Part shown: piece by piece, positions 1-13,028 of the stretch | Position numbering within the stretch: the stretch's first letter is position 1 | Layout of the letters: every line of letters starts with the position of its first letter | NCBI GenBank assembly: GCA_008508345.1 | Contig: QNGE01003087.1 | Location: 1-64,000 of the forward strand | DNA from: Paragonimus westermani | Lineage: Eukaryota; Platyhelminthes; Trematoda; Plagiorchiida; Troglotrematidae | Reading direction: 5' to 3' | Length of the DNA stretch: 64,000 bases | Notes under the pieces: generated by a model | Databases searched by the model: none | What the model was told of the DNA's origin: nothing | What the model saw: only the letters and a program-made list of their open reading frames with translations | Position numbers and translations under genes: made by a program

Positions 1-3000
1 TGGGATCACCACGGCTAAACACGTACACTCAGCTCACGAGAGTGTTTGATCCTTCCCCCCCCCCAACTCACTCCAATTAACACCGACTTCCTGAAACTTC
101 ATGAGCATAATCACAACTAAGTCGTGTTTGTGATTTAGCCAATCACCTTGCTCGCGCACCATTTCTCAACAGTAACTTCCTTTATTGTTACCTGATTTGA
201 TATTCGGATAATTTCTGGAATTCTATTGGTTAGGTTCTCGTTAAGAATGTACTGTATTAAACGTGCAGTTTCTGGAATTCATTTCATCGTTTTAGCTGCC
301 TACTAGTTGTATTTTTACATGTTTCCACTAGCCCAAGCAAGGTTGGTGCTTTTGTACCTCAGAATCTAATCAGCTACTTGTATACGAATCAGTTTCACGT
401 CTTTCGTATTTTTCTTTGAACTTATGTTCTCGGCTAATCTACAGCCTACACGTTGATGCAATCGTTCCGTCTACAGACAAACATTCAGACGCATCAAATT
501 TATTGCCGCTGTTATGTAGCCTGTTTGAAATGTTCAAATATTCCACGTATCCCTGTTCGACAGAGACTTTCCTAGATAAAATGAATTCCTAAGATTCAGT
601 AAATCTCCAGAATGTTAATGACCAACGTGAGTGTTCGAGTACACATCAACTGTTTTAAGTTTCCGGAATGATATAAGGGACAACAGCACACTAAATATCT
701 TCCAAATGGAAAAGTTGGCAAAAACCACAGAGATTAATATAAGGTAATTCCTGTGTTACACAGTTTCTGTTACTGGTGGTGGATAATGAGATGTGTTGCT
801 TCAGAATGCCATGTCATGTTTGTACTGCAATCGGCAAAACTGACAATCTTCACTTCTTGAACAAAACTATGCTAATGATTCATGCTACTTTTGAGTTGCA
901 GTTCATGTTCAGCGCAGCTTTTCAAAGGCTCCCAAATATGATATACTTGAGTTTATTCGGATTATATATCTGATCTCATGTGAATTTTAAACTCATTTTC
1001 ATGTGCTTGTAGCAGAGGACTTCTGGCATTATCGGCAGCGGAACACACTTGGATCCTTTAAGGACGAGTCCAACGGATGTTTGTTTTACTGGAATATGGA
1101 CGTTTAGATTTGCTTTCTGAATTACCGATATACGTTTCAATTTGCTGTACATGTTTGGAAGCACCTATGTCCATTGAGAATTTTTCGATCGGTCAAATAA
1201 ATCTCTGTTAAGCTTGCTTCCACTCAACTGCACACATCATAGGGGTGCACAAGAAGCAACTTTCCCATTAATTAGTCTACTTGGGGTCACAGTTCATAAA
1301 CTCAGGCCAGCTACGCATTGATTGTGTGTGTTATAATTGAAACATAAGATGTTTTAATCCAAGTTCACTCACCTAAGGCTGGCTGGTAGCCTGTGACAGC
1401 TTTAGTATGGACTTTCACACTATTTGCAAAAAGAGGAATTGAGTAAGAATCAGAGCTCTACAAAGTCCTCGATGCTCGGTTATGTAGGAATTCATGGCTT
1501 CAAGAAACACTTGTTATGCGACGTTCCTAAGATTAACTACTCTGATCCAGAACAGCGGGCAAGCAAGGATATTTTATTTGGCGTATCAAAACGTGTGGTG
1601 TGTAATTTATTGGTCAAGCTCTAACGAAGAAAGTGTTCATTTGCACAGTCGCGAAAGGAAATAGGTTTCAGTTACTTTGTGTGTACAAAACACTATTTAT
1701 TATCAGAATATTCTTTAATGTTTTTCATATAGTTTTGCCGAGTAGTTCAGTAATTCGTTAAGCATGCCGACCTGACTACATATGATCAGTTTATTTCTAT
1801 CGTTTATTCTCATCATAGTGCTGCGGATTTGATCGAAGCTTGTTACACAAGCGCCAGCATATTTGTGTCTCAGAGAAAAGTCTATAAAGTTAACCTGTAT
1901 GAATAAAAGTCGGAGAAAAACCTGGTAACTCGTGCCAGAATTTCTTTTGTCCGTATGGGAGACTGTCCGCTTCATCCTGAGCTTTTTTTCAGAGTTTTAC
2001 TTGTTCACTTTTCCGTGACAGATCGAAACAGTTGGATAGAAAGATGGACATCTAGGTGATTTTAAGACTCATCTTTACAACTTTAGAGGTTATTTGTGCA
2101 CCAAGTTATACTAGAACGCTGTTAAAATGTATACCAGAAGTCATATCCTCACTCGTCCTTACTGATGCATTAATGACGAATATTGCACCGAATATGGTGA
2201 TGATAACATAACTGATCCTTGTGGAACAACCCCTCATAGAAGAATAAGTCTGGTACGGCTTTTTCCTAAGGGTTGTACAAAGATGACAGTAATCACAGTT
2301 GGCACATATAAGGTATGAATTTCTGATGAGGTATTACCCAAAACGTGTTTGTCCTCCATCGCTGAGCAGTTAACATAGATCGGTGCAAAGTGAACAATGC
2401 AGCGTTATTTAATTAGTCGGGTAATCTAAAATCTTGCAATTACAAGGGGGAAGATCTACTGAGTCCGTAAGTTGGGACATGGGCATCAGTTTTGTGTAAC
2501 CGCCCCCTAACTATAAAGACTTCATTCAGTGCAACTTGAATTTTTGCTGGTAAACACCTCAGAATGGTGTAGTTTTATGGATATATATATAGTCGGTTTT
2601 GTTTACTTATGTATAACGCGGCGGGACTTAAAGTTTATGTTGATTATTGGACAGATTGTCGCGAACAGTTGCTCTATTCCGTACAGAAGTGCATACAATT
2701 TAAATTAAATATGCTGAAAAGATGCACAAGAAAGTTGGCGAAATCGTTAGAAAAGTTTTCACTCAATAGCCAAGCTCAGACAGGCTTCCTAATGTCTATA
2801 CCCAATCTCCACATTCTGGGTGTGATTGCAGTGAGCCTGTCGACTATGTACAAATTGCCCCATGTATCTTGAACAGAAAAAAAGGTAAAAGACTGCTGGT
2901 TTATACTTTATATTGTATACTGCTGACCAATAATTGACGCTAGTGCCGAAAGAGCATCTCATGGTTAATCAAATGTTTGGCCGCCAGGGAGCAATACACT

Positions 3001-6000
3001 AACTGGACAGCTGTCCGTCCGGATTTTTTCAAAGTATCCGATAGAAGCAAACAGAATTACAAACACGAAAATTTACCAATATGATGCACATCAGGTTTCA
3101 CTAACGTGTTCTCTGTTAGCTCGCCAGCTAATGCATCTATCCGAAAGTTACAACATATAGTGGTGACGATGTTCAGTAGTACCGATGCGTAAGAGCAGCT
3201 CATTTCAAAAATGATATTAAATTCACTAGCGTTTTGTGCCTGTTTCAATCCAATCTGCAGTCTGGCTCTCAAGGAAGTGGGCATTGCAAACAGCGTAATT
3301 TATCACTTCAGCGCAACCGTTGCAAGATGCTAACCTTTTGTTTACTACCTTCGGCCACAAACGCAAAACATGCAAATTATATGCAAAAAAGAACAGATTT
3401 TCAAAATTTTTGTTTTCCATAGAGTCCATAAAAGGTTTTTAAGACAAACGAACGGCGCAGAATAATTAAACATTTCCTGATTTCGCCAGGCCACTTTCAG
3501 AAAGTGAACATGGTCAGTGATGCCAGTTATGCTTGCTTGCTTGCGTTAAAGTAGTATATTCTAATTTTTCTCACTATAATTTTTCATCGCTGACACAAAA
3601 TATTTGTTTTCAGACAACACGAATATTTCGCTGTTCATCTGAATGACACCAGTAAAAAATACACTCAAGTGGTTTTCATAGGGTATACTAATGACTTTGG
3701 CTATCAAATGCCTGACAATGCAAAACATGCGCTTACTACGTTGTTCATATGATTGTGATATAATTTAACCAAGAACCTTTTCAACAATCATTTCTTCCAA
3801 TCACCAGTAGGTTACTAAAAACTTCAAGCTGTTTTGGAACACATACACGGAAAACTAGGAATCTACAAGGTTTTTAGATAAAGCAAATTCATGGCGGAAA
3901 TTTTCAGACGAAGTAATTGACGTTGGACATTTATCGAAATATTACATGATAAATGTGCCAATTTGAATGGAAACTTCAGAAGATATCCAAATTGGACAAC
4001 GTATAAAATTTTTCACTCGTTTAGTAGCAGACTGTAGTAATGTTGTTACGAGTGATCCTTATTTGTATTCTGGAAATCTACGTTTCCGGTGTATCTGAAT
4101 AAAAGAGAACAAAGGAAATAAACCCAAACTTCTAGTTTGCAAAGCTCGTACCAACTACTATAGATCTAATAGTTTGATGGTTTAACACTCGTTTACCAAG
4201 CTGTTGAATACCGATTAAGAATACATCTGTTCAACACAAGAATATCATCTACTGCATATATGACAATAGTTGCACATGAAAAACGAACTGACACTAGCAA
4301 GTAAGCCACCATAACAGTGGATAATGCATCGGCAACCAATTTTATCAGATGAGCTCTAATTCCACCAGAAACTAATATTTTTATCGATTGCCTGATGTTG
4401 TATCTTTTGCCAGTAGGCACAAAGAACTTCTAGAATGGAGACGTTTAAACATTTTTTGGCCAAAATATGCACTCTCAGGATAGTTTTGACGAGGAATACC
4501 TTAAGAGATTTCAGATTGTAACTTTAGTGTTAAGTGCCGTAGATTTGCCCGAGTATTTCCACAATTCTACTACCTTCGACTGCAATTTAACGGTACTGAA
4601 GATTGTTTTAACTTTAGGCGATATTTCTTATCACAATTAACACACGTTTCTTAAAACGGGCGTTGGTCACGATACCGTTATCGGTAGGCAAATCGGCTAG
4701 TGAGTAATTACTCTTTTTCCTCCAAAGCATAAAGACATGTGTGATTAACCTGCGTTAATAAGTGTCAAGGCGACGGGTTTTGTGCAAAAGGCAGAAACAG
4801 TGTTAAGAGCACATTCTGCCTCTTAGGTTTTTCGGTTAATCCATTAATAAGGTAAGTTTGGAACAGCACAAGTGCATTCCGTTTGCTTGGAATGTTTCTG
4901 CAAATATCATGATATCCACCCTAACATTCCAAGTTGTTAATTGGAAACAAGTTGGCAGAAGGGTCGGTTATAGAAAGGATGATCCCCAATAATCAACACA
5001 AAACAAACAAAGGAGAAAAATGGGGCAGACGGTCTTTTCTTTGAAACCGTTGTGTAATAGTGCGACACTGTCTGTTCCGGCGAAGGCCTAAAACTTTGTC
5101 ACGTGGATTCAGTTGGAAGTTCTTATTCAAGGCGTATTGTGGCGAATTATTCGCCAACTATTCTCAACGTTCATGTCCAGGTAAATGTTCACATTCCTAT
5201 ATATAGCCTCTACCAATTCCCCACTAATGAACATACCGAATCAATCAGTCGGATGCATAAAAAGTGCATGACGCAATACAGCCACACGTATCACCTAAAG
5301 TGTTCTCTTCTTGTCCGTTCCTTTGGGGTTTGTGAGATGTCTATTGACCTTCCTTGTCTCGTATAAACTGAAGAAAGTTCTGTGTTCACTTCTGGATATT
5401 CTTCTTCCGTCCAACGCCTTAGTGCTTAAGTTTCTTTCAAATTACGTGACTAACATTCAGGCAGTTTCGTTTGCTGTTATTTCCGACAGAAACGGATTCC
5501 GTTTTACCCTACAACCTGTGTAGTCAGAAATGGCCGGCTAGACGTCATACGATGTAACCCGTTCGCCTCGGGGTCGTACTGCTTCCACTGGATGCGGGAG
5601 TGTTAGTTAAGTCATGAGTTTTAACGTAAGCCACTAAGAATCTTGAGGAAATTGATGAGCGAAACGGTTTTCGACGCTAAGATTGTGCACAATACATACA
5701 CCTTTTGGGATGTTGGACATCAAAACAGTTGTGGTCGGTTAGCATCGGTTAGCCTGCTAGCACTCGGCGTGTAAAATGGCACAACTACATCTGTTAACTA
5801 TTTTTACAAACGTGCAGCCTTTTCTCAATATCGTTCTTCTAAGCAAACCTAAACCCACTTGCAAAGCAGGCGTACTTTGTCAGTGGTGGAATATCTGGGT
5901 GCGGAGAACGGCTACGCACCCGTGTAAAAAACATTAATACGGCGTCTAATGAAGGTGGCCGCATGAAATTCAACGTTTTGATTGTGCTGATCATTTCAGC

Positions 6001-7424
6001 CTATACTTCTTGAACTTATTTTCTCTCACTTTTGATAGAGGAACAACCATTAAGCAACTATGACTTTGTAATGAAACGCACATCGACAACCTATATGTAT
6101 TACAACTGGTGAGACTAACAAACGTTGTTCGATCAATTTAATGACTTCTGTGATTTGAACTTGATGTGAAGTCTCACTCGTGTTGTCATCCTGTAAATGT
6201 GGTGTCTGTATCTCCTTTCTTGTTGAGCAGAAAAATTAAGTGATACCCATACGCGTAGGTGGCTGCTTGTTTGAATACCACGATTTTTTCGAACCCACTA
6301 TGACAACAACGATGTAGTGGTCTTAGGTGAGAGTGAGTGGAAGTTTACACCCTAGTCGCAACAAGTGTATGGGCTGCTGAGAGCCCACATGAAAAAACCA
6401 TATGATGCTTTTCGAGAGAGAGTGGATAAATAGTTCAGCTCAATACAAAGCTATAGTCCAATGCGGAGTAGCGTTCGTTTCATATGAAATGATACTGGCC
6501 ATTTAAATTATTGTTATCTGCTCAAGAAATGTAGGTTATTGAGGGAAGTTGCTTAGCACCATTCAAAAACCCGTAGTGTAAGTAGTGGTTCATTAAAATG
6601 CATCACGAAGCCATCTGTTGTTTATGGCTGTCAGCTCTGCGAACAGCTTGTTTCTTATACGATACAACGCTGTAATGTACACTTGTGCTCAATGCTTCTG
6701 GGTCACTAAAAAGACAGTCTGAAAATGTCCCTACCTGGATTTCGAACACATTTAGTGCTGTTTGAAGTGAAAGACTGGCGTCCTGTAGACGCCTGAGTAA
6801 GACAATGCAAACATTTTTCAATGGGAATGATATCAAATCGAATCTTCTGGATATAGAAGAATGATGCTACAGTAGTACTTGAACTGATAGAGTTAAATTT
6901 CACAAGCAGCCAGTGGCAGGCTACTATTAGTGGTCTGAAGTTTTTTTCAAATGAAGGTCAGGTGAACTGAATAGCCAGGTTAACGAAACGCAATTTCTCG
7001 TGACAGTACACCAACTACGTTCTTGTTGTCGTTATAAACGACAAAATCCACTGTCATAAAATTTCCCGAGTCGTTCGTTTGACATAATGAGAAATTGGCT
7101 GCTTATTCACGGACTGTGTATTCCACGATGGCTAGTTTGTAGTCTGTATCTGGTGGCGAATCTCTTTTAAAAAGTGCACAATTGTATCAGCAGTTACAAC
7201 CCGAGTGTGGAGTTTCAGGATGCCCTACGGCAATAGCGCACAAATAAGAATGCAATCTATCTTTTCCGAGGTGTGAAGAACACGTCTTAGCGAACAAGCC
7301 TCATGAGCTACCGCCGGTAGATCACACATTAAACTGATCACACAGTGTAATTGCGACCTTCTTGTAGTTTTCCGCACAGACAGAGAAGAAGTCTAGGTTT
7401 ATTGAGACTAAATGGGTATCAGAT
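1..7424. other. No recognisable gene; unique AT-rich DNA
   Basis: I read this stretch in six frames and found no protein family I recognise. Open frames are short (under about 90 codons) and overlap each other on both strands, as expected by chance. Small simple sequences are present: a run of ten C at 55-64, five AT units at 2581-2590 and three GCTT-like units near 3533-3545. Weak reverse-transcriptase-like words near 1424-1624 and 4193-4420 are discussed among the rejected items. The stretch is probably intergenic or intronic. Confidence 0.5.
55..64. repeat. Poly-C run (10)
   Basis: Ten consecutive C residues on the plus strand. It is an ordinary homopolymer and a likely site of length error in sequencing. 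Confidence 0.9.
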
Positions 7425-7521
7425 TGTAACGAGAGGGCGCCCACCAAAGCACGATCTTTATTGTCCAAAGCGCCAGTCACATGCAACACGCGCTCTCTCG
7501 TTTATGAGTCAAGCCACAACA
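7425..7521 (-). repeat. Candidate 3' long terminal repeat (97 bp)
   Basis: On the minus strand the segment starts TGTTGTGG and ends CGTTACA, giving TGT...ACA inverted ends typical of LTRs. It contains AATAAA about 30 bases before its end, consistent with polyadenylation in the R region. It directly follows a purine-rich tract. At 97 bp it is short for an LTR. The call rests on this structure only, because no partner LTR was found. Confidence 0.42.
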
Positions 7522-7540
7522 CTCCCCCGGTTTCCGTTCC
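7522..7540 (-). other. Candidate polypurine tract
   Basis: On the minus strand this reads as an almost pure purine stretch ending GGGGGAG immediately before the TG of the candidate LTR. That is where a polypurine tract, the primer for plus-strand DNA synthesis in LTR retrotransposons, would lie. Its function is inferred from position. Confidence 0.42.
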
Positions 7541-7593
7541 CACGTCATGTGCACTTCTGACCGGTTTACGTGTGTGATCGGCGCCTTCTATCC

Positions 7594-7603
7594 GGGGGGG
7601 GGG
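7594..7603. repeat. Poly-G run (10)
   Basis: Ten consecutive G on the plus strand inside the candidate LTR-retrotransposon body. A length error here would shift any reading frame crossing it. Confidence 0.9.
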
Positions 7604-7981
7604 TCCGCTTGTCATTCCTCGTCTGTTTGTCTGATTTCGTTGCGCGATGGCTCGTCCGGCTGCTCGTGCTGTCCGCCATCCACCCAATGTTGGCCTTGAC
7701 CGTGTTCCAACATCGTGTCGGGATGTTCCTCTAAATGTTGGAGAAACCACGCCTCCGATCTGGCCGTCTGTGGTATTTTGCCTGCCTTGCCTCGCCCGTT
7801 GGTCCGATACAGTCGAGCAATCACTCATCCGGCCGCGCACGTTGTTCTTGATCCGATCGAAACAGGCCTTTGAACGTACCTCCCCCCGGCGTTGAGGTAT
7901 TCGGCCGAGCGTTCGAAAACTCGCACATCCGGCCTGACAATCCACCACAAGAGGACTAGATACTTGTATTACTTGCAGCAA

Positions 7982-10900
7982 ACGTGTGTAGTTAGAGACG
8001 AAAGGTTGAGCGGTCTACACTCAGTGTATGGCCACGAAATTTTCTGTGGTAGGGTTTGTTCATGGGTGACCTTTATTTGGCATTGCTTGAGCAATGTTCC
8101 ATACAGCTTCACATTTACGCACGTTTGCGGGGGATTAAAAATATCACAGAAAGAAACATCGATTATTCTGTTGGACAAGAGCTACCCATAACTGTATCAA
8201 AAGCATAAAAAAAATGAAAAAGTACTGTTATCATTCCATCCATGGAAGAGAAATTATTCACAGGATCTTGAATGGAGTAGGTGTCAACAATATATTACAA
8301 AAAGACATGACTACGTAAAACTTTGGTGTGCCTGTTGAGAGAACTAGCTAATTTACATGTGGAAAAGAATACACAAATTGTTTCCAAGTATTCTTTTGTT
8401 TTGATGGTGCGACAACTCAGTATTAGGATAAGTAGACACTGCCGAAAATCCTCCCGAAATCAGTTTGACTATTAGATCGTGATAATGAATTCCCCAACAG
8501 CCAGTTTCATGTGTCTGTGAAAGTTTGAGGCAATTTCACATAATTTTAGCACTAGACCGGAGCGTTTTGTTACAAAGACCATCGATATCGCAGAGATCAG
8601 GCGTGCTGTGACTAACAGTGGTGGGGTGAGAACGATTTGGCACACAACGACCCGTCGTGAATAGAACAAACTGATCCACGTTAGTAGTGGGACGGAACGG
8701 CTTCGACGGATAAAGAATGATTACTCTATCTTCCGCAAAGGCAATGGGATTTTTGGTCAGCATGTCCAGCTGACCAGGTCGTATTCATTTCTATCTTGTT
8801 TTTCCTGTGTCTTCCAACCACTGTGCTTGGCACTTAGAACCTAGCACCCACATTCTATCGCTTTATCCTTGGAGAAGTTTTTGTCAGGAGTGAAAATTTA
8901 CAAATACGCCAGATTACCGATTGTTCACAAGTTGTCAGCTGATAACTCCTTAGTCCATAGCAAGCTTATTCCAAAGAATAAACCATACTACAGTTTATGT
9001 AGTGGCTGTAGAAGTGTAAAGTTTCTCGACATTTACTCGACTTCACTCTACCATAGAAGTGCACCTAAAGAATCTCCAGCAATCTTGTGCAAATCTAGTT
9101 CTTATTTCCCATAGTGGGTGATTGTTTATATTATAAATAATTCGAAATGTTCAGACGCCTAAGAACAACACTAGCTACCAGGAAGAAAATTGTGTGAGTA
9201 CAGCTCGCCCAGTGAGATATTCCTAACTTACAAAACGTCGAACTACTTGACATATTGACGAAGGAGTGACGTTTCGTGAGAACGCCGGGACCCATCTGAA
9301 TTAAATTCCAGTGATTCACACGTGTGACTCACGAGCTTGCTACAGTCTATTAACGTTCACTTTGAATGACACATGAGCCAGACTCTGGTGTTTTTCACAG
9401 TGAGCTGTTAGCGTACTGGCTATTTCCATCTAACTACTGTCACGTCCTAATGTTTTATCTGTTCTGACATTGATAAGCAAGAGATAACACGACGTATTGT
9501 CGCGTGTGCGGCTTTTCAGTCGCCATTCGCGTTCTGTCTCTCCGTCTCTTAACCACGCCGTTTTCAAGCGTTGGCTGAGGTTAACCAATCCAAATGCGCG
9601 ACACTAAACGACTTCACGCCTTACTACACATCTTTCGATTGTACAAACATCTCGCCTAGATCCACCGTCGGCATTGTTAGACTCTAGATTCCATGGTCAT
9701 TTTGCAAACTACCTCTATCAAATTTATCGGCATGACTTGTCTTCACACGGATGCTTTGGAAGGACTTGGTGTTGGTTTCTAACGAACTTGTGATTAATTC
9801 GACGATCATCAATTAGTCAACAAAATCAAATTCCACAGACATCAGCCTATCAGGTGTAATACTATGACCGCACTTCAAATTTCTACTTTACTTTACGCAG
9901 AAAGTATGCACCTAATAAAAAAACTGGTGATGGTGTGGCAAGATAAACATTCACAAACAACCACTCATCGATTAACTCTGCTGTGGTTTCTCTCTCGTCA
10001 AATGTTTAGGCCTTTTTTACGCACAGCTTCATCCCGGCACTTTGTATGGCAGTTACTTTTGGTTAGACAGAAAGTTGTCATTATGTTTGGTGACTCAAAA
10101 CCATGGTAACATTCTATCCCGCTGTAAACTGTAGTAATCATAAGCAAAGTGTGTAAAGTCACATTTCGCCAAAATCACAAGTGCTGTTTCATGGTTGTTT
10201 TCACTCACGTCATTTACGCTGATTTACAGATTTCGGTGAGTGTGGAACAAACGACAAAAATAACTCGTATGTGGGTTCCCATCTTCAAACTTCAGCATTT
10301 ACATTTCACATAGCAAGACGTGTAGTCGGCGGTTATCCGATGAGTTTGTCTGATGAGTGTCAACAACCATGGAGTCGGCTGTGACGTTTTGCCCGTTAAG
10401 CACCAAACTCCACGTTCAAAGCTATACCCCGAAACACTTACGCACTGGTGATCTCAACTCGCTTGGTGATTAAACTTTTGCAACTCAAATGGCAAGCACG
10501 GCAAACATAAGAATGCCAAAACCGAGCTGCGAACAACACCACCACTGTCCTCAACTATCCGAAACACACTACTTAAGCTGCCGTAATTTGTATAGTTGTA
10601 AATGGTCTGATATTCTGAGGAATGTCGAGCCTCTGCAATTTTCTCACCATCAACATCATTAACATCTTTAGTTTTGACCCGTATTCGCGGGCGCTATGGC
10701 TGGCGATATCGTTGGCATTGAACGTAGTCAGCGGAAAAACAGAGAAATGAATAGGCACAGATGTATACAAAAGAAAAGAGGAAGGAAAGAACGCAACCAA
10801 ACAATAAATGAAAAGTTGTAAAGAAAAATCTTGCGGGTGGAGACTGTCCACTGATTGTCAAACTGCTATGTCTGACAGTGTTTTCAACCGGCTGTATGGT

Positions 10901-12070
10901 TGACCGTAACCCCTCCACTCTGATAAACGGCACTTTGCTAACCTTGATCAGCGGGACTGTTAGTGTTTTCTTAACCCGTGACCACTTAGGATGCTAGGAT
11001 ACTGAATTCGAGTTTTGGTGGTTCAACACATAACTAGGTCGAGACTCGAGACAGTGTCTTCCATAGGAGCTTTCTGTCCTCTTTCTCAGAGAGTATGCAG
11101 ATTGGAAGCGTGATGGTTCGCCAGTTATCTTGATTGCCAGAGAGAAGAATTAGGGACAGAGGTGGGGAAATTAAGAACAAGTGGACTGACCCCTTCGGGC
11201 AACGGTAACTTTGAATGCTTTTCGGTCGTTTTTGCCACAGAAAAGGTTGGTTCATAGTACTTTGTCTGGAACCTCTGGCTCAGAAAGCCGATTCATAAGG
11301 CAACACAATCTGGAACTTTCTTAGGAGACCCCATAACAGCTTGTGACCGAAATGCGTGATTTGTGATGGAGGAGGATATAGGGTTCTTATTGGGACGCAG
11401 AGTTCGAACACTGGGGAACTTGCCCAACTATGCGGCACGGTGAATAAAACGTTGATGCTCGAGTCTGATTAGTGCTGCACGAAATAAATGCACTCAAAAA
11501 TACATGGGACATTGTAATCGTACTCTAATGCTTTAAGTCATATTGGATAATACACCGGCGGTCGCGGTCAAACGCTGGGAGATCGGAGTGATCAATTTTT
11601 TGTGGATGTATTTCCACACCCCTTATTCATTGTGTAGAAGACAGCAGAGATGAAACCACGAAAACGGTCCTGACGTTCACAGATAGGATTGTGCTTCAAT
11701 AAAGAAACATTCATATCCAATCAATAATGCGACATTTAACCCAACGAGTGCGGATGCTTTTTGTTGCTCTCCATGGGCCTATCTAACATTATTGCGCCCA
11801 ACATGGTCAGATCTTCAATCACCATAGCCGTCGGATCAACTCAGCTTGCAAGCCTGTCCATCACATCAAGGTATTTGAATAAGTCAGGAGGTTTGTTTCA
11901 TGTTGATTCATGGATGTCACGGGCTTAAAGAGTCTGCAATAGCTGGGAAAGTACAAGTCGCAAATCGATCAATACCTCCGGACCATATTCCTTTATTCAC
12001 TAATCCAATAATCCCCAACGCATGTTCTTTTATCGGTTTCCATGTACGTCCGGAAGAAGGTAATACATTT
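7982..12070. other. No recognisable gene
   Basis: No protein family was recognised. Around 9262-9300 the minus strand carries CAGATGGG, a GC-rich gap and then CGAAACGT. This arrangement is often seen in terminal repeats of retroelements, but there is nothing else to anchor it. The remaining open frames are short. Confidence 0.45.
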
Positions 12071-12254
12071 TCTTGGTAAACAGATTGGAAATAACACAAC
12101 ATAACGAGCAAGTTGTAATACTTTACGTTTCAATCACCTCGGGTGGCCTTCCTCAGGAGTGTTGTAATCGAAATCACATTGAAATCACATTGGTCAAAAC
12201 GTAAAGTATTACAACTTGCTCGTAACGTTGTTATCCCCAGTCTGTTTATCAATA
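12071..12254. repeat. Long inverted repeat, Penelope-like terminal repeat remnant
   Basis: The inner arms 12104-12130 and 12197-12223 are perfect reverse complements over 27 bases. The outer arms (12071-12103 against 12224-12254) continue the match with substitutions and small gaps. The 66-base spacer holds, on the minus strand, CTGAGGAAGGCC followed by a short gap and then GAAACGTAAAG across the arm boundary. A CCTGA.GAAGGCC...GAAACGT arrangement is common in terminal repeats of Penelope-like elements, so this may be two head-to-head copies of such an end. No Penelope reverse transcriptase or GIY-YIG domain is visible nearby. A MITE or an unrelated fold-back element is the alternative. Confidence 0.5.
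12170..12191 (+). repeat. 11-bp tandem duplication
   Basis: The unit GAAATCACATT occurs twice in direct succession, inside the spacer of the surrounding inverted repeat. It looks like local slippage. Confidence 0.85.
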
Positions 12255-13028
12255 ACATGTTAAACACGACGCATAAACTGTTCAATTTCATTCGTACTGA
12301 ATTTGGTGTGGATATGTTACAACTGAGTATTACATTGCCAATACGACATTTTTAACACGTCTTCACCTGAACTGAGGCCTCTCGTAAATATGGAATTGCA
12401 CAGAAATTTGCTCATTCAACGTTTACCGCGATATTTAGCTAACAACCCTGCACGTTTGAATTGATATGACAAGTTTTTGACGGAGTAACCGGTATCTTTC
12501 AGTATACTGTGAACATACGAAGACACTTAACGAACTAAGGATAGCTATAAAAAGGTCCACAGGGAGAATTTCATTAGGTAACTATGGGGTCGTCAACCTT
12601 CTTCTAGGGGGGGTCAGATGCCTGGAGGCATTGTGCTGAATGACAGCAAAAATAATCCGTAGCCAATAACTAAAACTAGTAATAACGAAAAATGGCACAC
12701 AACTTACAATTTTTGTTCTAGTCAAAAGGCATTTTGCACCGCAAGTCTAGTTCCTCGTTAATGATTTGACCTCCGTAATTCGAACAACACCCACAGCTGT
12801 CGCATCCCCGCAAATTTCTCAGCAAACCACCTTCGAAAAGCAACATTAGACTTGAGATTATGCCACAGCAAAGTCCAGCAGTGGTATGTACGCTCGTCAG
12901 TGTTCCGATTACAACTCCGAACATACTTTCATGAGGCAACTGTGCTATCAACCTAAAGCTTGGCATGGCTGGATTATCATGTAAGAACGTCTATCCACAT
13001 CCGCTTGTGAGTAACGTTCTCGTTTCAG

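Larger units (their letters stand above)
7425..7981 (-). mobile_element. Probable 3' end of an LTR retrotransposon (truncated)
   Basis: Read on the minus strand, this block ends in the order expected for an LTR retrotransposon: an internal part, a purine-rich tract (7522-7540), then a TG...CA-bounded segment with AATAAA (7425-7521). The whole block is visibly richer in G and C than its surroundings, which supports a foreign origin. The internal part holds an open frame of 159 codons (7502-7981) that runs into the LTR, and a second frame (7612-7824). Neither shows protease, reverse transcriptase or integrase motifs I recognise, so at most the far 3' end of pol or untranslated DNA remains. I saw no second LTR copy in the window, so the 5' part is missing. 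The family cannot be assigned; Gypsy-like is a guess from the short LTR and the G-rich polypurine tract. Confidence 0.45.

Noticed and set aside
1424..1624. Open frame with HGFKKHLLC and SKRV words recalling a non-LTR reverse transcriptase
   Set aside because: Only one block fits; the residues expected before and after it are absent in all frames, and spacing to motif A would need a deletion. It is too weak to separate from chance.
2313..2345. CTGATGAGG...AAAACG resembling a hammerhead ribozyme core
   Set aside because: The GAAAC box is missing (CAAAAC instead), stem II would be only three pairs, and stems I and III do not pair.
4193..4420. Minus-strand frame with VIYAVDDILVL resembling an LTR-type reverse transcriptase motif C
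   Set aside because: No motif A or B lies upstream, and none of the expected sequence follows downstream. A single hydrophobic-DD-hydrophobic word is expected by chance.
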